From contig NZ_NKRE01000001.1 in NCBI RefSeq assembly GCF_002705925.1, forward strand, positions 314,119-378,118: 64,000 nucleotides of DNA, written 5' to 3'. This document shows, piece by piece, positions 48,612 through 58,200 of the stretch (its first letter is position 1; the number at the start of each line of letters is the position of its first letter). The notes under the pieces were generated by a model. The model had not been told where the DNA came from, did no database searches, and was given only the letters and a program-made list of their open reading frames with translations. Both the position numbers and the translations under genes were made by a program. Source of the stretch: Mycobacterium ostraviense. Lineage in GTDB: Bacteria > Actinomycetota > Actinomycetes > Mycobacteriales > Mycobacteriaceae.

Positions 48612-51600
48612 GTGTCGCGACTGATGAGCGATTCGGAAGCAGCCCGCCCCGGGGGAATTTTCGACCGGCTCGGCCAATTGGTCGTTCGGGTTCCGGCGCT
48701 GGTCATCGCATTCTGGATTGGGCTGGCCGCGCTGCTCGCCGTGACTTTCCCGCCGCTGATGGAGGTAGCCGGTAAGGCCAGCGGAGAGGCTTTGCCCGAT
48801 AACGCCCCGACGATGGTCACCAGCAAAGAGATGGGCAAGGCCTTTGGCGACAACGGCAAAGGCTCGCAGTTGTTGGTGATCCTGACCGACGAAAATGAGC
48901 TTGGTCCCGGCGATTTAGAGACCTACCACACGCTGGTAGACAGGCTGCACCAAGCGAACTTTTCGGTTCAGGACTTCATTACCACGCCCGGCTTGCACGA
49001 TGTGTTGTCCAGCAAGGACAACAAAGCCTGGAACTTGCCGGTGATGTTCCCGACCGACCCGCAGGACCCAGCGACCCTGGCGGGATACAAAAAAATCCGG
49101 GATATCGTTAGCCAGACCGTCGCTGGTTCGACGCTGACCGCCAATTACGCCGGCGGCCTGGTCACCATGTCCGACCTCACCGCCATCGGTCAGGAAGACG
49201 CACATCTGATCGAAATCGGCACCGCGGTCAGCGTGCTCATCATCCTGCTGATCATCTACCGAAACGTGGTCACCATGTTGGTGCCGCTGGCCACCATCGG
49301 TATCTCTATGGGGACCGCGCAAGGCACCCTGTCCGCGCTGGCGACAATCGGCCTGGACGTGCAAACGCAGACCATAATTTTCATGAGCGCGGTAATGATC
49401 GGTGCCGGAACGGATTATGCCGTTTTTCTGATCAGCCGTTACCACGACTATGTGCGGCAAGGCTTGGCTTCGGACCTCGCGGTCCAGAGAGCGTTGATGT
49501 CGATCGGCAAAGTAATCGCCGCCTCGGCGGCGACCGTGGCGGTCACATTCGTCGTGATGGTCTTCTGTAAATTGCCGGTCTTCTCCACGGTCGGCCCGGC
49601 GATTTCCGTATCGATCGTCGTCAGCTTCGTGGCTGCGGTGAGCCTGCTGCCCGCCATTTTGGTGCTGATCGGGCGACGCGGCTGGATCAAGCCGCGCCGC
49701 GACCTTACCCATCGCTTCTGGAGGCGCACGGGAACACGCATCGTGCGCCGGCCCAAGATCCATTTGGTCGCCAGTCTCGTCGTGCTGGCGGTCCTGGCCG
49801 GGTCCAGTTTTCTGGTGCGCTTCAACTACGACGATCTCAAGGCATTGCCGTCCGACGTCACGAGCGTCGCGGGATACGAGGCCATGAGTCGCCATTTCCC
49901 GCAGAACATGATGACGCCGATGATGCTTTTCATTAAGTCACCGCGTGACCTGCGGAATCCGAGCGCGCTCGCCGATCTCGAGATGATGTCGCACCGGATC
50001 AGCCAATTACCCGACATCACCGCGATACGCGGGTTGACCCGGCCCAACGGCGAACCGCTGCAGCAGACGAAGGTGTCGTATCAGGCCGGCGAGGTCGGCG
50101 GCAAACTCGACGAGGCCGGGGATGCGATCAGGGACCACGGCAGCGACTTGGACAGGTTGGTCAACGGCTCCAACGATTTGGCCGGTGCCCTGGCTCAGGT
50201 GCGCGACCAGGTCACTCAAGCTGTCGGCAGCGCCGGCACGCTGGTCAGCGTGCTTACCACGATGAAGCAATTGATGGGCGGCGACAAGACGCTCAACGAC
50301 CTCGACAGGACGGCCAAGCTGGTCGGCCGGATGCGGGCGCTCGGCGACGCCCTTAGCGCAAACATGGTCGATGTGGCGAATACCGTCGCCTGGGCCGGTC
50401 CGCTGCTGAAGGCGCTGAACTCCAGTCCGACCTGCAATGCCGACCCGGCCTGTGCAGCCTCGCGGAGCCAGTTGCAGGCGCTGGTCCAAGCACAGACCAG
50501 CGGAACCCTCAACAGCATCACGGATCTGGCTCGCAGCCTGCAGCAAACGAAAGAGGTGCAGACCGTCAGCCAGACGATCGACAAGCTGCAGCAAAACCTG
50601 AACCAAGCGGTCAGTACGTTGCGGTCTATCGATGGACTGCAGAACCGGCTCAATCAGATGCAGCAGGGCGCCGACGCCCTCGCACAAGGCAGCCGTGCGG
50701 TAGCCGACGGCGTTGCAGCACTGGTCGACCAGACCAAGAAGATGGGCACCGGGCTCGACGAGGCATCGTCCTTCCTGCTGGGCCTCAAGCACGACGCCGA
50801 ACGACCGTCCATGGCCGGCTTCAATGTCCCGCCGCAGGTGCTGGCCGCCGACGAGTTCAAGAAGGCCGCGCAGATTTTCATATCCAGCGACGGGCACGCG
50901 GCACGGTACCTCATCCAAAGCTCGCTCAATCCGTTCACCACCCAAGCCATGGACCAGGTGAATACGATCCTGTCGGCAGCGCGGTCCTCGCAACCGAATA
51001 CCGAGTTATCGGACGCGACGATATCGCTGGCAGGCATTCCGAGCGGGCTGGCGGATACTCGGGACTATTACAACAGCGACATCAATTTCATCGTGTTGGC
51101 CACGATCGTTATAGTCTTTTTGATCCTGGTGATGCTGCTACGAGCAGTTATTGCGCCCCTCTACCTCATCGGTTCGGTCCTGGTTTCCTTTTTTGCAGCC
51201 CTGGGCCTCGGTGTCATCGTTTTCCAGCTGATACTCGGCAAAGAATTGCATTGGAGCCTGCCCGGGCTGTCATTCATTCTGTTGGTTGCGGTTGGCGCTG
51301 ACTACAACATGCTGTTGATCTCGCGTATCCGTGACGAATCACCCCACGGCGTGCGGGTCGGTGTTATTCGCACGGTCGGTTCGACGGGCGGCGTGATCAC
51401 ATCCGCCGGCCTCATTTTCGCCGCTTCAATGTTCGGCCTGCTGGCCGCCACCATCAGCACCATGGTGGAAGCCGGCTTTATTATCGGCGCCGGGATCTTG
51501 ATCGACACCTTCATCGTTCGCACCGTCACCGTGCCGGCGTTGGCTGCACTGATCGGCCAGGCCAACTGGTGGCCGTCGAAGCTCGCTGCGTCCAGTAAGA

Positions 51601-52178
51601 AGCAGCAGGCGAGCCGTCGCAAAAAGACGCGGGGCCAAGCTCAGCCAGCACGGGCAAAGGCCGTCCCCGCCCGCAAGACCGGCGGCGCGACGCGCCCACC
51701 GTCGAAGGTTCGTGCCGTTCCAGCTGGCGATACGCCCAAAGTCGTACGCCGCCGTCCCGGCAAAGACGTGCCGCTGCGGAAGTTGGATTTCCCCATCACG
51801 AGCAATGGCAAGGACCCGTTCGCCGATCTCGGCGAGCACGCTCTTCCGCTATTCGGTTCCGTCGTGCTGCGGGCCAAGACGGCCACATCGAATGGGCACG
51901 AATCAGACGTCGCCGATGGCGACGGCGATCGCATCCAACACTCCCTGCCGCTGTTCGGCCCCATCGATCTACCGGCCCTGATGACTAATGGCACTGGCCA
52001 CACCAACGGCAACGGCCACGGGCTCACCAACGGCAACGGCCACACCAATGGCAACGGCCACACCAACGGCAACGGCCACGGGTCCACCAACGGCAACGGC
52101 CACGGGTCCACCAACGGCAACGGCAAGCAACCCGTCGACACGGGAAGCGCCCTCCCCGATAAGTCAGCGATCACCTAA
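48612..52178 (+). CDS. mmpL12: MmpL12-type RND glycolipid transporter
   Basis: An 1188-residue inner-membrane RND transporter. Two repeats of membrane segments plus a large periplasmic loop are clear: VPALVIAFWIGLAALLAVTF is TM1, VSVLIILLIIYRNVVTMLVP starts TM2-3, and the second half begins FIVLATIVIVFLILVMLL. The proton-relay D-Y pairs are in GAGTDYAVFLISRYHDYVR and AVGADYNMLLISRIRDE. The second loop (about 500-820) has long Q-rich helices. After residue about 1000 a charged cytoplasmic tail follows, rich in Lys and Arg and then in Asn-Gly-His repeats. GTG 48612 or ATG 48624 may start it. It lies convergent to fadD25, as in H37Rv Rv1521-Rv1522c, and should export LOS or its precursor. Confidence 0.95.
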   Translation: MSRLMSDSEAARPGGIFDRLGQLVVRVPALVIAFWIGLAALLAVTFPPLMEVAGKASGEALPDNAPTMVTSKEMGKAFGDNGKGSQLLVILTDENELGPGDLETYHTLVDRLHQANFSVQDFITTPGLHDVLSSKDNKAWNLPVMFPTDPQDPATLAGYKKIRDIVSQTVAGSTLTANYAGGLVTMSDLTAIGQEDAHLIEIGTAVSVLIILLIIYRNVVTMLVPLATIGISMGTAQGTLSALATIGLDVQTQTIIFMSAVMIGAGTDYAVFLISRYHDYVRQGLASDLAVQRALMSIGKVIAASAATVAVTFVVMVFCKLPVFSTVGPAISVSIVVSFVAAVSLLPAILVLIGRRGWIKPRRDLTHRFWRRTGTRIVRRPKIHLVASLVVLAVLAGSSFLVRFNYDDLKALPSDVTSVAGYEAMSRHFPQNMMTPMMLFIKSPRDLRNPSALADLEMMSHRISQLPDITAIRGLTRPNGEPLQQTKVSYQAGEVGGKLDEAGDAIRDHGSDLDRLVNGSNDLAGALAQVRDQVTQAVGSAGTLVSVLTTMKQLMGGDKTLNDLDRTAKLVGRMRALGDALSANMVDVANTVAWAGPLLKALNSSPTCNADPACAASRSQLQALVQAQTSGTLNSITDLARSLQQTKEVQTVSQTIDKLQQNLNQAVSTLRSIDGLQNRLNQMQQGADALAQGSRAVADGVAALVDQTKKMGTGLDEASSFLLGLKHDAERPSMAGFNVPPQVLAADEFKKAAQIFISSDGHAARYLIQSSLNPFTTQAMDQVNTILSAARSSQPNTELSDATISLAGIPSGLADTRDYYNSDINFIVLATIVIVFLILVMLLRAVIAPLYLIGSVLVSFFAALGLGVIVFQLILGKELHWSLPGLSFILLVAVGADYNMLLISRIRDESPHGVRVGVIRTVGSTGGVITSAGLIFAASMFGLLAATISTMVEAGFIIGAGILIDTFIVRTVTVPALAALIGQANWWPSKLAASSKKQQASRRKKTRGQAQPARAKAVPARKTGGATRPPSKVRAVPAGDTPKVVRRRPGKDVPLRKLDFPITSNGKDPFADLGEHALPLFGSVVLRAKTATSNGHESDVADGDGDRIQHSLPLFGPIDLPALMTNGTGHTNGNGHGLTNGNGHTNGNGHTNGNGHGSTNGNGHGSTNGNGKQPVDTGSALPDKSAIT
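51984..52127 (+). repeat. Asn-Gly-His repeat array at the mmpL12 3' end
   Basis: The DNA unit ACCAACGGCAACGGCCAC (TNGNGH) is repeated about seven to eight times with small spacers (GGGCTC, GGGTCC) that add GL or GS. It encodes the last part of the cytoplasmic tail. Its near-identical copies make it a likely variable-number repeat. The regular His spacing suggests metal binding, which is only an inference. Confidence 0.85.
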
Positions 52179-52198
52179 CGCCCTGCTCGTTGTCCGCC

Positions 52199-52267
52199 GT
52201 CGGTACGAGAACCGCGATGGGTTCTATCTGAAACACTGCTCACCCGAAGCCTTCAAGGCTCGGTGGA
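52199..52267 (+). repeat. 70-bp direct repeat, copy 1
   Basis: The stretch GGGTTCTATCTGAAACACTG followed by CTCACCCGAAGCCTTCAAGG recurs 505 bases downstream with about six differences in 71 positions. It includes the small palindrome CCGAAGCCTTCAAGGCTCGG at 52244-52263. It starts 20 bases after the mmpL12 stop, so the hairpin could also end transcription. Confidence 0.75.
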
Positions 52268-52483
52268 CGTCACGTTGCCGTCGGGCTCGGCGAGCGACTG
52301 GCTTCGGGCTCGGTTCGCAGCTGGTGCGGATTTGCGCACTAGTCTAGGCGCCAATTCCAGAGCGCGCCGGCGGCGCGCAGCGCGCGGGTAGTGACGTGCC
52401 GGCTGGCCGGGAGACAGGTCCGGATGTGTGCTCGACGGTATCAGTAGTCACATGAGCCACGTCAGTACCGTGAGCTGGCCATA

Positions 52484-52535
52484 AGGCGATTCCCAAGTGC
52501 GCTAGCACCGGCGCTATCGCACTTGGCGATCGCCT
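52484..52535. repeat. 23-bp inverted repeat with 6-base loop
   Basis: AGGCGATTCCCAAGTGCGCTAGC at 52484-52506 pairs with the reverse complement of 52513-52535, AGGCGATCGCCAAGTGCGATAGC, at 20 of 23 positions; the loop is ACCGGC. Located between the convergent mmpL12 and fadD25 genes, it may be a bidirectional terminator, although it lies over 300 bases after mmpL12. Confidence 0.75.
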
Positions 52536-52703
52536 ATTGGTCAGTCGGGCAGCGCCTTACGCCCACCACCGGATGCACGTATCCGAGCCATGCACGGCGG
52601 ATTCGTGCGCACCCTGCGTCGCACTCATCCCCGGCCTACCCAAATCGGCGACCTCGCCAAAGCCATCGCCACAATCCACAAACTGCGCACTAGCCTGATA
52701 CAA

Positions 52704-52773
52704 GTCGGGTATGACAACCGCGATCGGGTTCTATCTGAATCACTGCTCACCCGAAGCCTTCAAGGCTCGGCGG
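52704..52773 (+). repeat. 70-bp direct repeat, copy 2
   Basis: Second copy of the repeat at 52199, again with the CCGAAGCCTTCAAGGCTCGG palindrome (52751-52770). A 100-codon frame opens inside it at 52711 (MTTAIGFYLNHCSPEAFKAR) and runs to 53013, but I do not recognise the product and its reality is doubtful. Confidence 0.7.
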
Positions 52774-53028
52774 ATTGAAATGCTGGCGCGAGGCCAGCCA
52801 GCCATGTCGGCCCACACTGACCTTATTGATCGCTCGGGCAACGCCGAGATCGAACTCCAGCGCACCAAAATTCGAGTGGGCGTCAGGCTAACTTACGACG
52901 GCGCCGAGTGCGAACCATACGACCCGACACGCCGAGGAGGCGTCGTGAGATTCACTCTCGCCGCCGGAACGTCGCGCTGCCGTCGATCTCAGCGAACGTC
53001 TGACACAAACTAGCAAGCGCGAAAGACT

Positions 53029-54789
53029 TTAAGCGTCAAGGCGGGTGAACTCGTCGTGCCGATACAACTCGACACATTGCGCTCGTCTGATCTTGCCGCT
53101 TGTGGTTATCGGAATCGAGCCGGGCGATACCAGAACCAGATCCGCCACGCTCAGGCCGTGCGACTTCGAAATTGCCGACGTCACTTCACGTTTGACGACC
53201 TGCAACGTATCAGCCAAATCCTCGTCCGTGCCGGGACGTTTCTTGAGCTCGATGATTGCGACCAGCTTCTCAGCGCCACGGTCGGGAACCGCTATTGCCG
53301 CGCATCGACCCGGAGTGACCTCCTGGATGGTCGCCTCGATGTCGTCTGGAGAGTGGTTGCGGCCGTACACGATCAAGAGGTCTTTGATACGGCCGATGAT
53401 GAACAACTCTCCGTCGAAATAGAAGCCGGAATCACCAGTTCTGAGCCAGGAACCTTCCGGGGTGCCGGCCGAAGGGTTGACAATGCGCGCTTGGAAGGTG
53501 CGCTCGGACTCGACCGGCTTCTGCCAGTAGCCGGCGCCCACGTTGGGTCCGTGCAGCCAGATCTCACCGACCGCTCCCTCCGGGCACTCGACGCCGGTGT
53601 CGGGGTCGACGATTCGCACCGTCATTTGCCGCGGGTTGCCATAGCTCACCAACCCGGTACCTGTTCCAGGTGCGCACCGCTCCGCCTCACCCGCGGGCAG
53701 TTTCGCGGAATCGAAATACACGACTTTCGGCGGTTCGCCCGGTTCACGAGTCGCGATATAGACCGTTGCCTCGGCCATCCCATATGACGGCCGGACCGCC
53801 GCGGGATCAAGGTTGAATTTGGCGAACCGGTCGGTGAAGCGCTTCACGGTGACGGGCTGCACCCGCTCACTGCCACTGAGGACATGCAGCACCTCCCCGA
53901 GATCGAAACCGTTCATATCGTCGTCGGACGTCTTGCGCGCTACCAGGTCGAAAGCAAAATTTGGCGCTGCCGTGAACACCCGGCCACTAGTCGCCATCAA
54001 CTGCATCCACCGAGCCGGTCTCTGCAAAAACCCCGCCGGACTCGTCAGGACCACGGGAATGCCAGCAAGAATGGGAATGATAATTCCAACAAAGAAACCC
54101 ATATCGTGATAAAACGGCAGCCAGGACACCACACCACTGCCGGGCGGGGGAACCTTCCCGTACTTCCCGTAGTAGCCGTCCATGATCTGTCCGAAATTGA
54201 CGAACAAATTCTTATTCGAGACCACCACCCCGGCCGGCGTGCGGGTGGACCCGGAGGTGTACTGCAAATACAACGCATCCGGCATCTCTGCGCTACGAGA
54301 GCCCGGCCGGACCGACGAAGTCGGCCGAGAGTCCAGGTCCAGCAGATCGATTTCGACAACTGCGGGTGCAGATTGTCCGGGTTGCGGCTTCGCGTACCCG
54401 GCGACATGGTCGCTCACCGAGGAAGTCGTCAGGATGACCGAGGGTGACGTATCAGCCAGCACGGAAGTGGTGCGCTCGTCATGAACGCCGGAATAGGGAA
54501 CCGAAAGCGGAACGGCGGTCAGCCCGGCCTCAAGCGCCCCGAGGAAACCGGCGATGTAGTCAAGGGTCTGCGGCGCAAGTATCACTGCCCGATCGCCAGG
54601 CGATCCGCATTGCCTGAGGCGCTGACCGACGTTGAGCATGCGCCGATGCAGCTGCGCCCACGTCAGCGTCTCCGGGACACCTTCCCAATCCTGCTCGTAA
54701 TCAATAAATGTCATCGCTGTGTCGTTGGGCTGCAAGCTCGCACGCTCGCGCAGCACAGCGGGAATCGAAGACTCAACCACGGGCCTCAC
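53029..54789 (-). CDS. fadD25: Fatty-acyl-AMP ligase FadD25
   Basis: A 586-residue acyl-adenylating enzyme. The ATP-binding P-loop is [18 protein letters not shown] (residues ~174-191), [16 protein letters not shown] is the next conserved block, [11 protein letters not shown] and [19 protein letters not shown] are motifs A5 and A7/A8, and [11 protein letters not shown] holds the C-terminal Lys. Length and the insertion typical of FAAL enzymes suggest it forms acyl-AMP and passes the acyl group to a carrier protein or PKS, not to CoA. The gene is convergent with mmpL12 and divergent from pks5-2, the same neighbourhood as in the M. marinum LOS locus. It should supply the Pks5 starter. Confidence 0.93.
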   Translation of the reverse strand: MRPVVESSIPAVLRERASLQPNDTAMTFIDYEQDWEGVPETLTWAQLHRRMLNVGQRLRQCGSPGDRAVILAPQTLDYIAGFLGALEAGLTAVPLSVPYSGVHDERTTSVLADTSPSVILTTSSVSDHVAGYAKPQPGQSAPAVVEIDLLDLDSRPTSSVRPGSRSAEMPDALYLQYTSGSTRTPAGVVVSNKNLFVNFGQIMDGYYGKYGKVPPPGSGVVSWLPFYHDMGFFVGIIIPILAGIPVVLTSPAGFLQRPARWMQLMATSGRVFTAAPNFAFDLVARKTSDDDMNGFDLGEVLHVLSGSERVQPVTVKRFTDRFAKFNLDPAAVRPSYGMAEATVYIATREPGEPPKVVYFDSAKLPAGEAERCAPGTGTGLVSYGNPRQMTVRIVDPDTGVECPEGAVGEIWLHGPNVGAGYWQKPVESERTFQARIVNPSAGTPEGSWLRTGDSGFYFDGELFIIGRIKDLLIVYGRNHSPDDIEATIQEVTPGRCAAIAVPDRGAEKLVAIIELKKRPGTDEDLADTLQVVKREVTSAISKSHGLSVADLVLVSPGSIPITTSGKIRRAQCVELYRHDEFTRLDA

Positions 54790-55099
54790 ACTACCTCGGA
54801 TGCGCTTGGCTGGTGCCGAATCTGCTCGTCACAGGGGTAACACGCGGATTATCCGCCGCCGGGCCGGCCGGACGGGTCCCACCGGCTCTGGGTGGTCGCG
54901 CTCAGGTCATAACTTCTGCCACCTCGGTGGCTCTCGGTTTGCATGCAACACGTCGGCGGCCCACGGCGGCATACGGTTGGGCGCATATATAGTCGTCAAC
55001 CGGGTGGCGCTAGCGGCGAGCCGAGCAAAGCGCCCGCATACCGCTTTTTGCGGACATCCGGCGACACCCTTAAGCCGTCGACCTGCTCTTTCGGCCTTA
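54790..55099. other. Divergent upstream region of fadD25 and pks5-2
   Basis: No gene is recognised. Short frames on both strands have no known domains. The fadD25 promoter should be here on the minus strand. The stretch near 54982-54992 (GCATATATAGT) is AT-rich and could form part of a promoter. Confidence 0.4.
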
Positions 55100-55165
55100 T
55101 TCGACAGATTTTTTTGTACGTACGCACAGTTTTCACACATTGGTGAAGCTGAGGGGCTACGCTGC
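55100..55165 (+). promoter_or_regulatory. Conserved promoter-like element upstream of pks5-2
   Basis: Near copy of the block before mmpL12: TTCGACAGATTTTTTTGTAC, GTACGCACAG, TTTTCACAC, GGTGAAGCTGAGGGGCTAC and then TACGCT, a TANNNT -10-like box at 55158-55163. Transcription would start around 55170, before both possible pks5-2 start codons (55207 and 55288). Confidence 0.6.
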
Positions 55166-55287
55166 TTTTCACCTGACTAGTTGGGTCGGGTGCGATCAGG
55201 GGGATCATGGCGCGGCGCGCGATGCGCCGGCATCGACATCCCGGATCGACATTCGACGAAGTCTCCTTAAGACAGGGGGAAGAAGAG

Positions 55288-58200
55288 GTGACGGCGGTGA
55301 ACGAACCAGGTGTGACCCCGGTGGCTGTGATCGGGATGGCATGTCGGCTTCCCGGCGGAATCGACTCTCCGACAACGCTGTGGGAGGCGTTGTTACGGGG
55401 AGACGACACGGTCACCGAGGTTCCCGCCGACCGCTGGGACGCCGACGAGTACTACGACCCCGAGCCGGGCGTGCCCGGCCGGACCGTCTGCAAATGGGGT
55501 TCCTTCCTGGACAACGTCGGGGACTTCGATCCCGAGTTCTTCGGGATCACCGAAAAAGAAGCGACGGCGATCGACCCGCAACACCGCTTGCTTCTGGAAA
55601 CCGCCTGGGAGGCCATGGAACACGCCGGTCTGACACCGGAAAAGATGGCCGAGTCGCTGACCGGCGTCTTCGTCGGCCTCAATCACGGCGACTATCAGTT
55701 CGTGCACATTGACGCGGAGGCCTTCGACGGGCCTTACGGCAACACCGGGACCAATTCCTGCTTCGCGTCCGGGCGGATTTCCTACGCTCTACGGCTGCAC
55801 GGGCCCGCAGTCACGGTGGACACCGCGTGCTCGTCCAGCTTGTACGCAACCCACCTGGCCTGCCGCAGCCTCTGCGACGGCGAAAGCGATCTGGCCTTCG
55901 CGGCAGGCGTCTACGTGATGATGGAACCGCGCAGGTTCGCCTCGGCGTCGGCGCAGAATATGTTGTCGCCCACCGGACATTGCCACGCATTCGACGCCGC
56001 GGCGGACGGGTTCGTCTCCGGCGAGGGCTCGGTGGTGCTGTTGCTCAAGCGGTTGCCGGACGCACTGCGCGACGGCGATCGGGTCCTAGCCGTGGTGCGC
56101 GGAACGGCCGCCAATCAGGACGGCCACACGGTGAGCATCGCGACGCCGTCGGTGCAAGCCCAATCCATGGTGTATCGCGCGGCGCTGGCCGCGGCCGGAG
56201 TGGACCCGCACAGCGTCGGGTTGGTCGAGGCGCACGGCACCGGTACCCCGGTGGGTGACCCCATCGAATACGAGAGTCTGGCCGAGGTGTACGGCATCGA
56301 CCGGCCCTGCGCGCTGACATCGGCAAAGCCCAATTTCGGACACACCCAAGCGGCCGCCGGGGCACTCGGGCTGATGAAGGCAATTCTCGCCCTGCAGCAC
56401 GGGGTGATTCCGCGGAACCTGCACTTCACCAGCCTGCCGGACGATATGGCCCGAATCGGCACCAAACTCTTTGTGCCGCAGGAGATCACACCGTGGCCAA
56501 CGAACGGTGAGCAGGTACGACGGGCGGCGGTGTCGTCGTACGGAATATCCGGGACGAACGTGCACGCCATCGTCGAGCAGGCACCCGAAGTCACCGCTCA
56601 GGACGACGTGCCGACCACCCCGGCTCAAGGCGAGCTGATCTTCCCGCTGTCGGCGACGTCAGCCGACGCATTGCGGCAGACCGCCGGACGGCTCGCGGAC
56701 TGGGTCGATGCGCTGGCCCCGGAATGGTCGGCGTCGGATCTGGCCTACACCCTGGCCCGTCGGCGCAGTCATCGACCCGTCCGGACGTCCGTGCTGGCCC
56801 GCAGCGCGGCGGAACTGTCCGCGGCCTTGCGCGAGATTGCCGACGACGAGACCCCCTACCAAGCCGCCGTCGGGCAGGACGACCGAGGCCCGGTATGGGT
56901 GTTCTCCGGCCAAGGCTCGCAGTGGGCGGCGATGGGCGCCGACCTGCTCGCCAACGAACCGGTATTTGCCGCGACCATCGCGGAGCTGGAGCCGTTGATC
57001 GCGCAGGAGTCCGGATTCTCGGTGACCGAAGCGATGACCGCACCGGACACCGTGACCGGGATCGACCGTGTGCAGCCGACCCTGTTCGCCATGCAGGTGG
57101 CGCTGGCCGCCACCATGAAGTCCTACGGGGTTCGCCCCGGCGCGGTCATCGGGCACTCCCTCGGAGAATCGGCGGCGGCCGTCGCGGCGGGCGCGCTGTC
57201 ACTGCAAGACGGGGCGAAGGTCATCTGCCGCCGTTCCCGGCTGATGACCCGCATCTCCGGTTCCGGAGCCATGGCATCGGTGGAACTGCCTGCCCAGCAA
57301 GTGCTTTCGGAACTGATGGCCCGCGGCGTCAACGACGTCGTGGTCGCGGTCGTGGCTTCGCCGCAGTCCACGGTGATCGGCGGCGCCACCGAGGCCGTTC
57401 GCGAGCTCGTCGCGGCATGGGAGCAGCGCGAGGTGATGGCCCGTGAGGTGGCCGTCGACGTCGCATCGCACTCCCCGCAGGTCGACCCGATCCTCGACGA
57501 CCTGTACGAGATCCTGGCCGACCTCGAGCCGCTGACACCGGAGGTCCCCTACTATTCCGCGACGCTGTTCGACCCGCGCGAGGAGCCGTACTGCGATGCC
57601 AACTACTGGGTCGACAACCTGCGCCACACGGTGCGCTTCGGCGCGGCGGTGCAGGCGGCGCTCGAGGACGGCTACCGGGTCTTCACCGAGCTGGCGCCGC
57701 ACCCCCTGCTGATCCGTGCCGTCGAAAAGACGGCCGAGAGCCTCGACATACCGGTTGCTGCATTGGCCGGCATGCGGCGCGAGCAGCCGCTGCCACACGG
57801 GCTGCGCCCCCTGCTGGCGGATCTGCACAGCGCGGGCGCCGCGGTGGACTTCTCCGTTTTCTATCCGGCCGGGCGGCTGGTGGAAGCGCCGCTGCCGATG
57901 TGGACGCACCGATCTTTGTTGTTGAACCGCGCCGGTCACGACCACCAGGGACAAGGCGGCTCGTCGGTGGTCGTGCACCCGCTGCTGGGCGCGCATGTGC
58001 GGCTGCCCGAGGAGCCGGAGCGGCACGTGTGGCAGACCGACGTCGGCACCGAGGCGCTGGCCTGGTTGGCTGATCACCAAATCCACAGTGCCCCTGCACT
58101 TCCGGGGGCTGCATATTGTGAGATGGCGCTGGCGGCTGCCCGCACCATCCTCGGCGAGGCGTCCGAAGTCCGCGACATGCGCTTCGAGCAGATGCTGCTG

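Noticed and set aside
48379..48624. Small plus-strand frame before mmpL12
   Set aside because: No domain, no ribosome binding site and an overlap with the mmpL12 start; more likely leader sequence.
52711..53013. 100-codon frame in the mmpL12-fadD25 gap
   Set aside because: It starts inside the 70-bp direct repeat, has no recognised domain and no good ribosome binding site. Kept only as a remark under the repeat.
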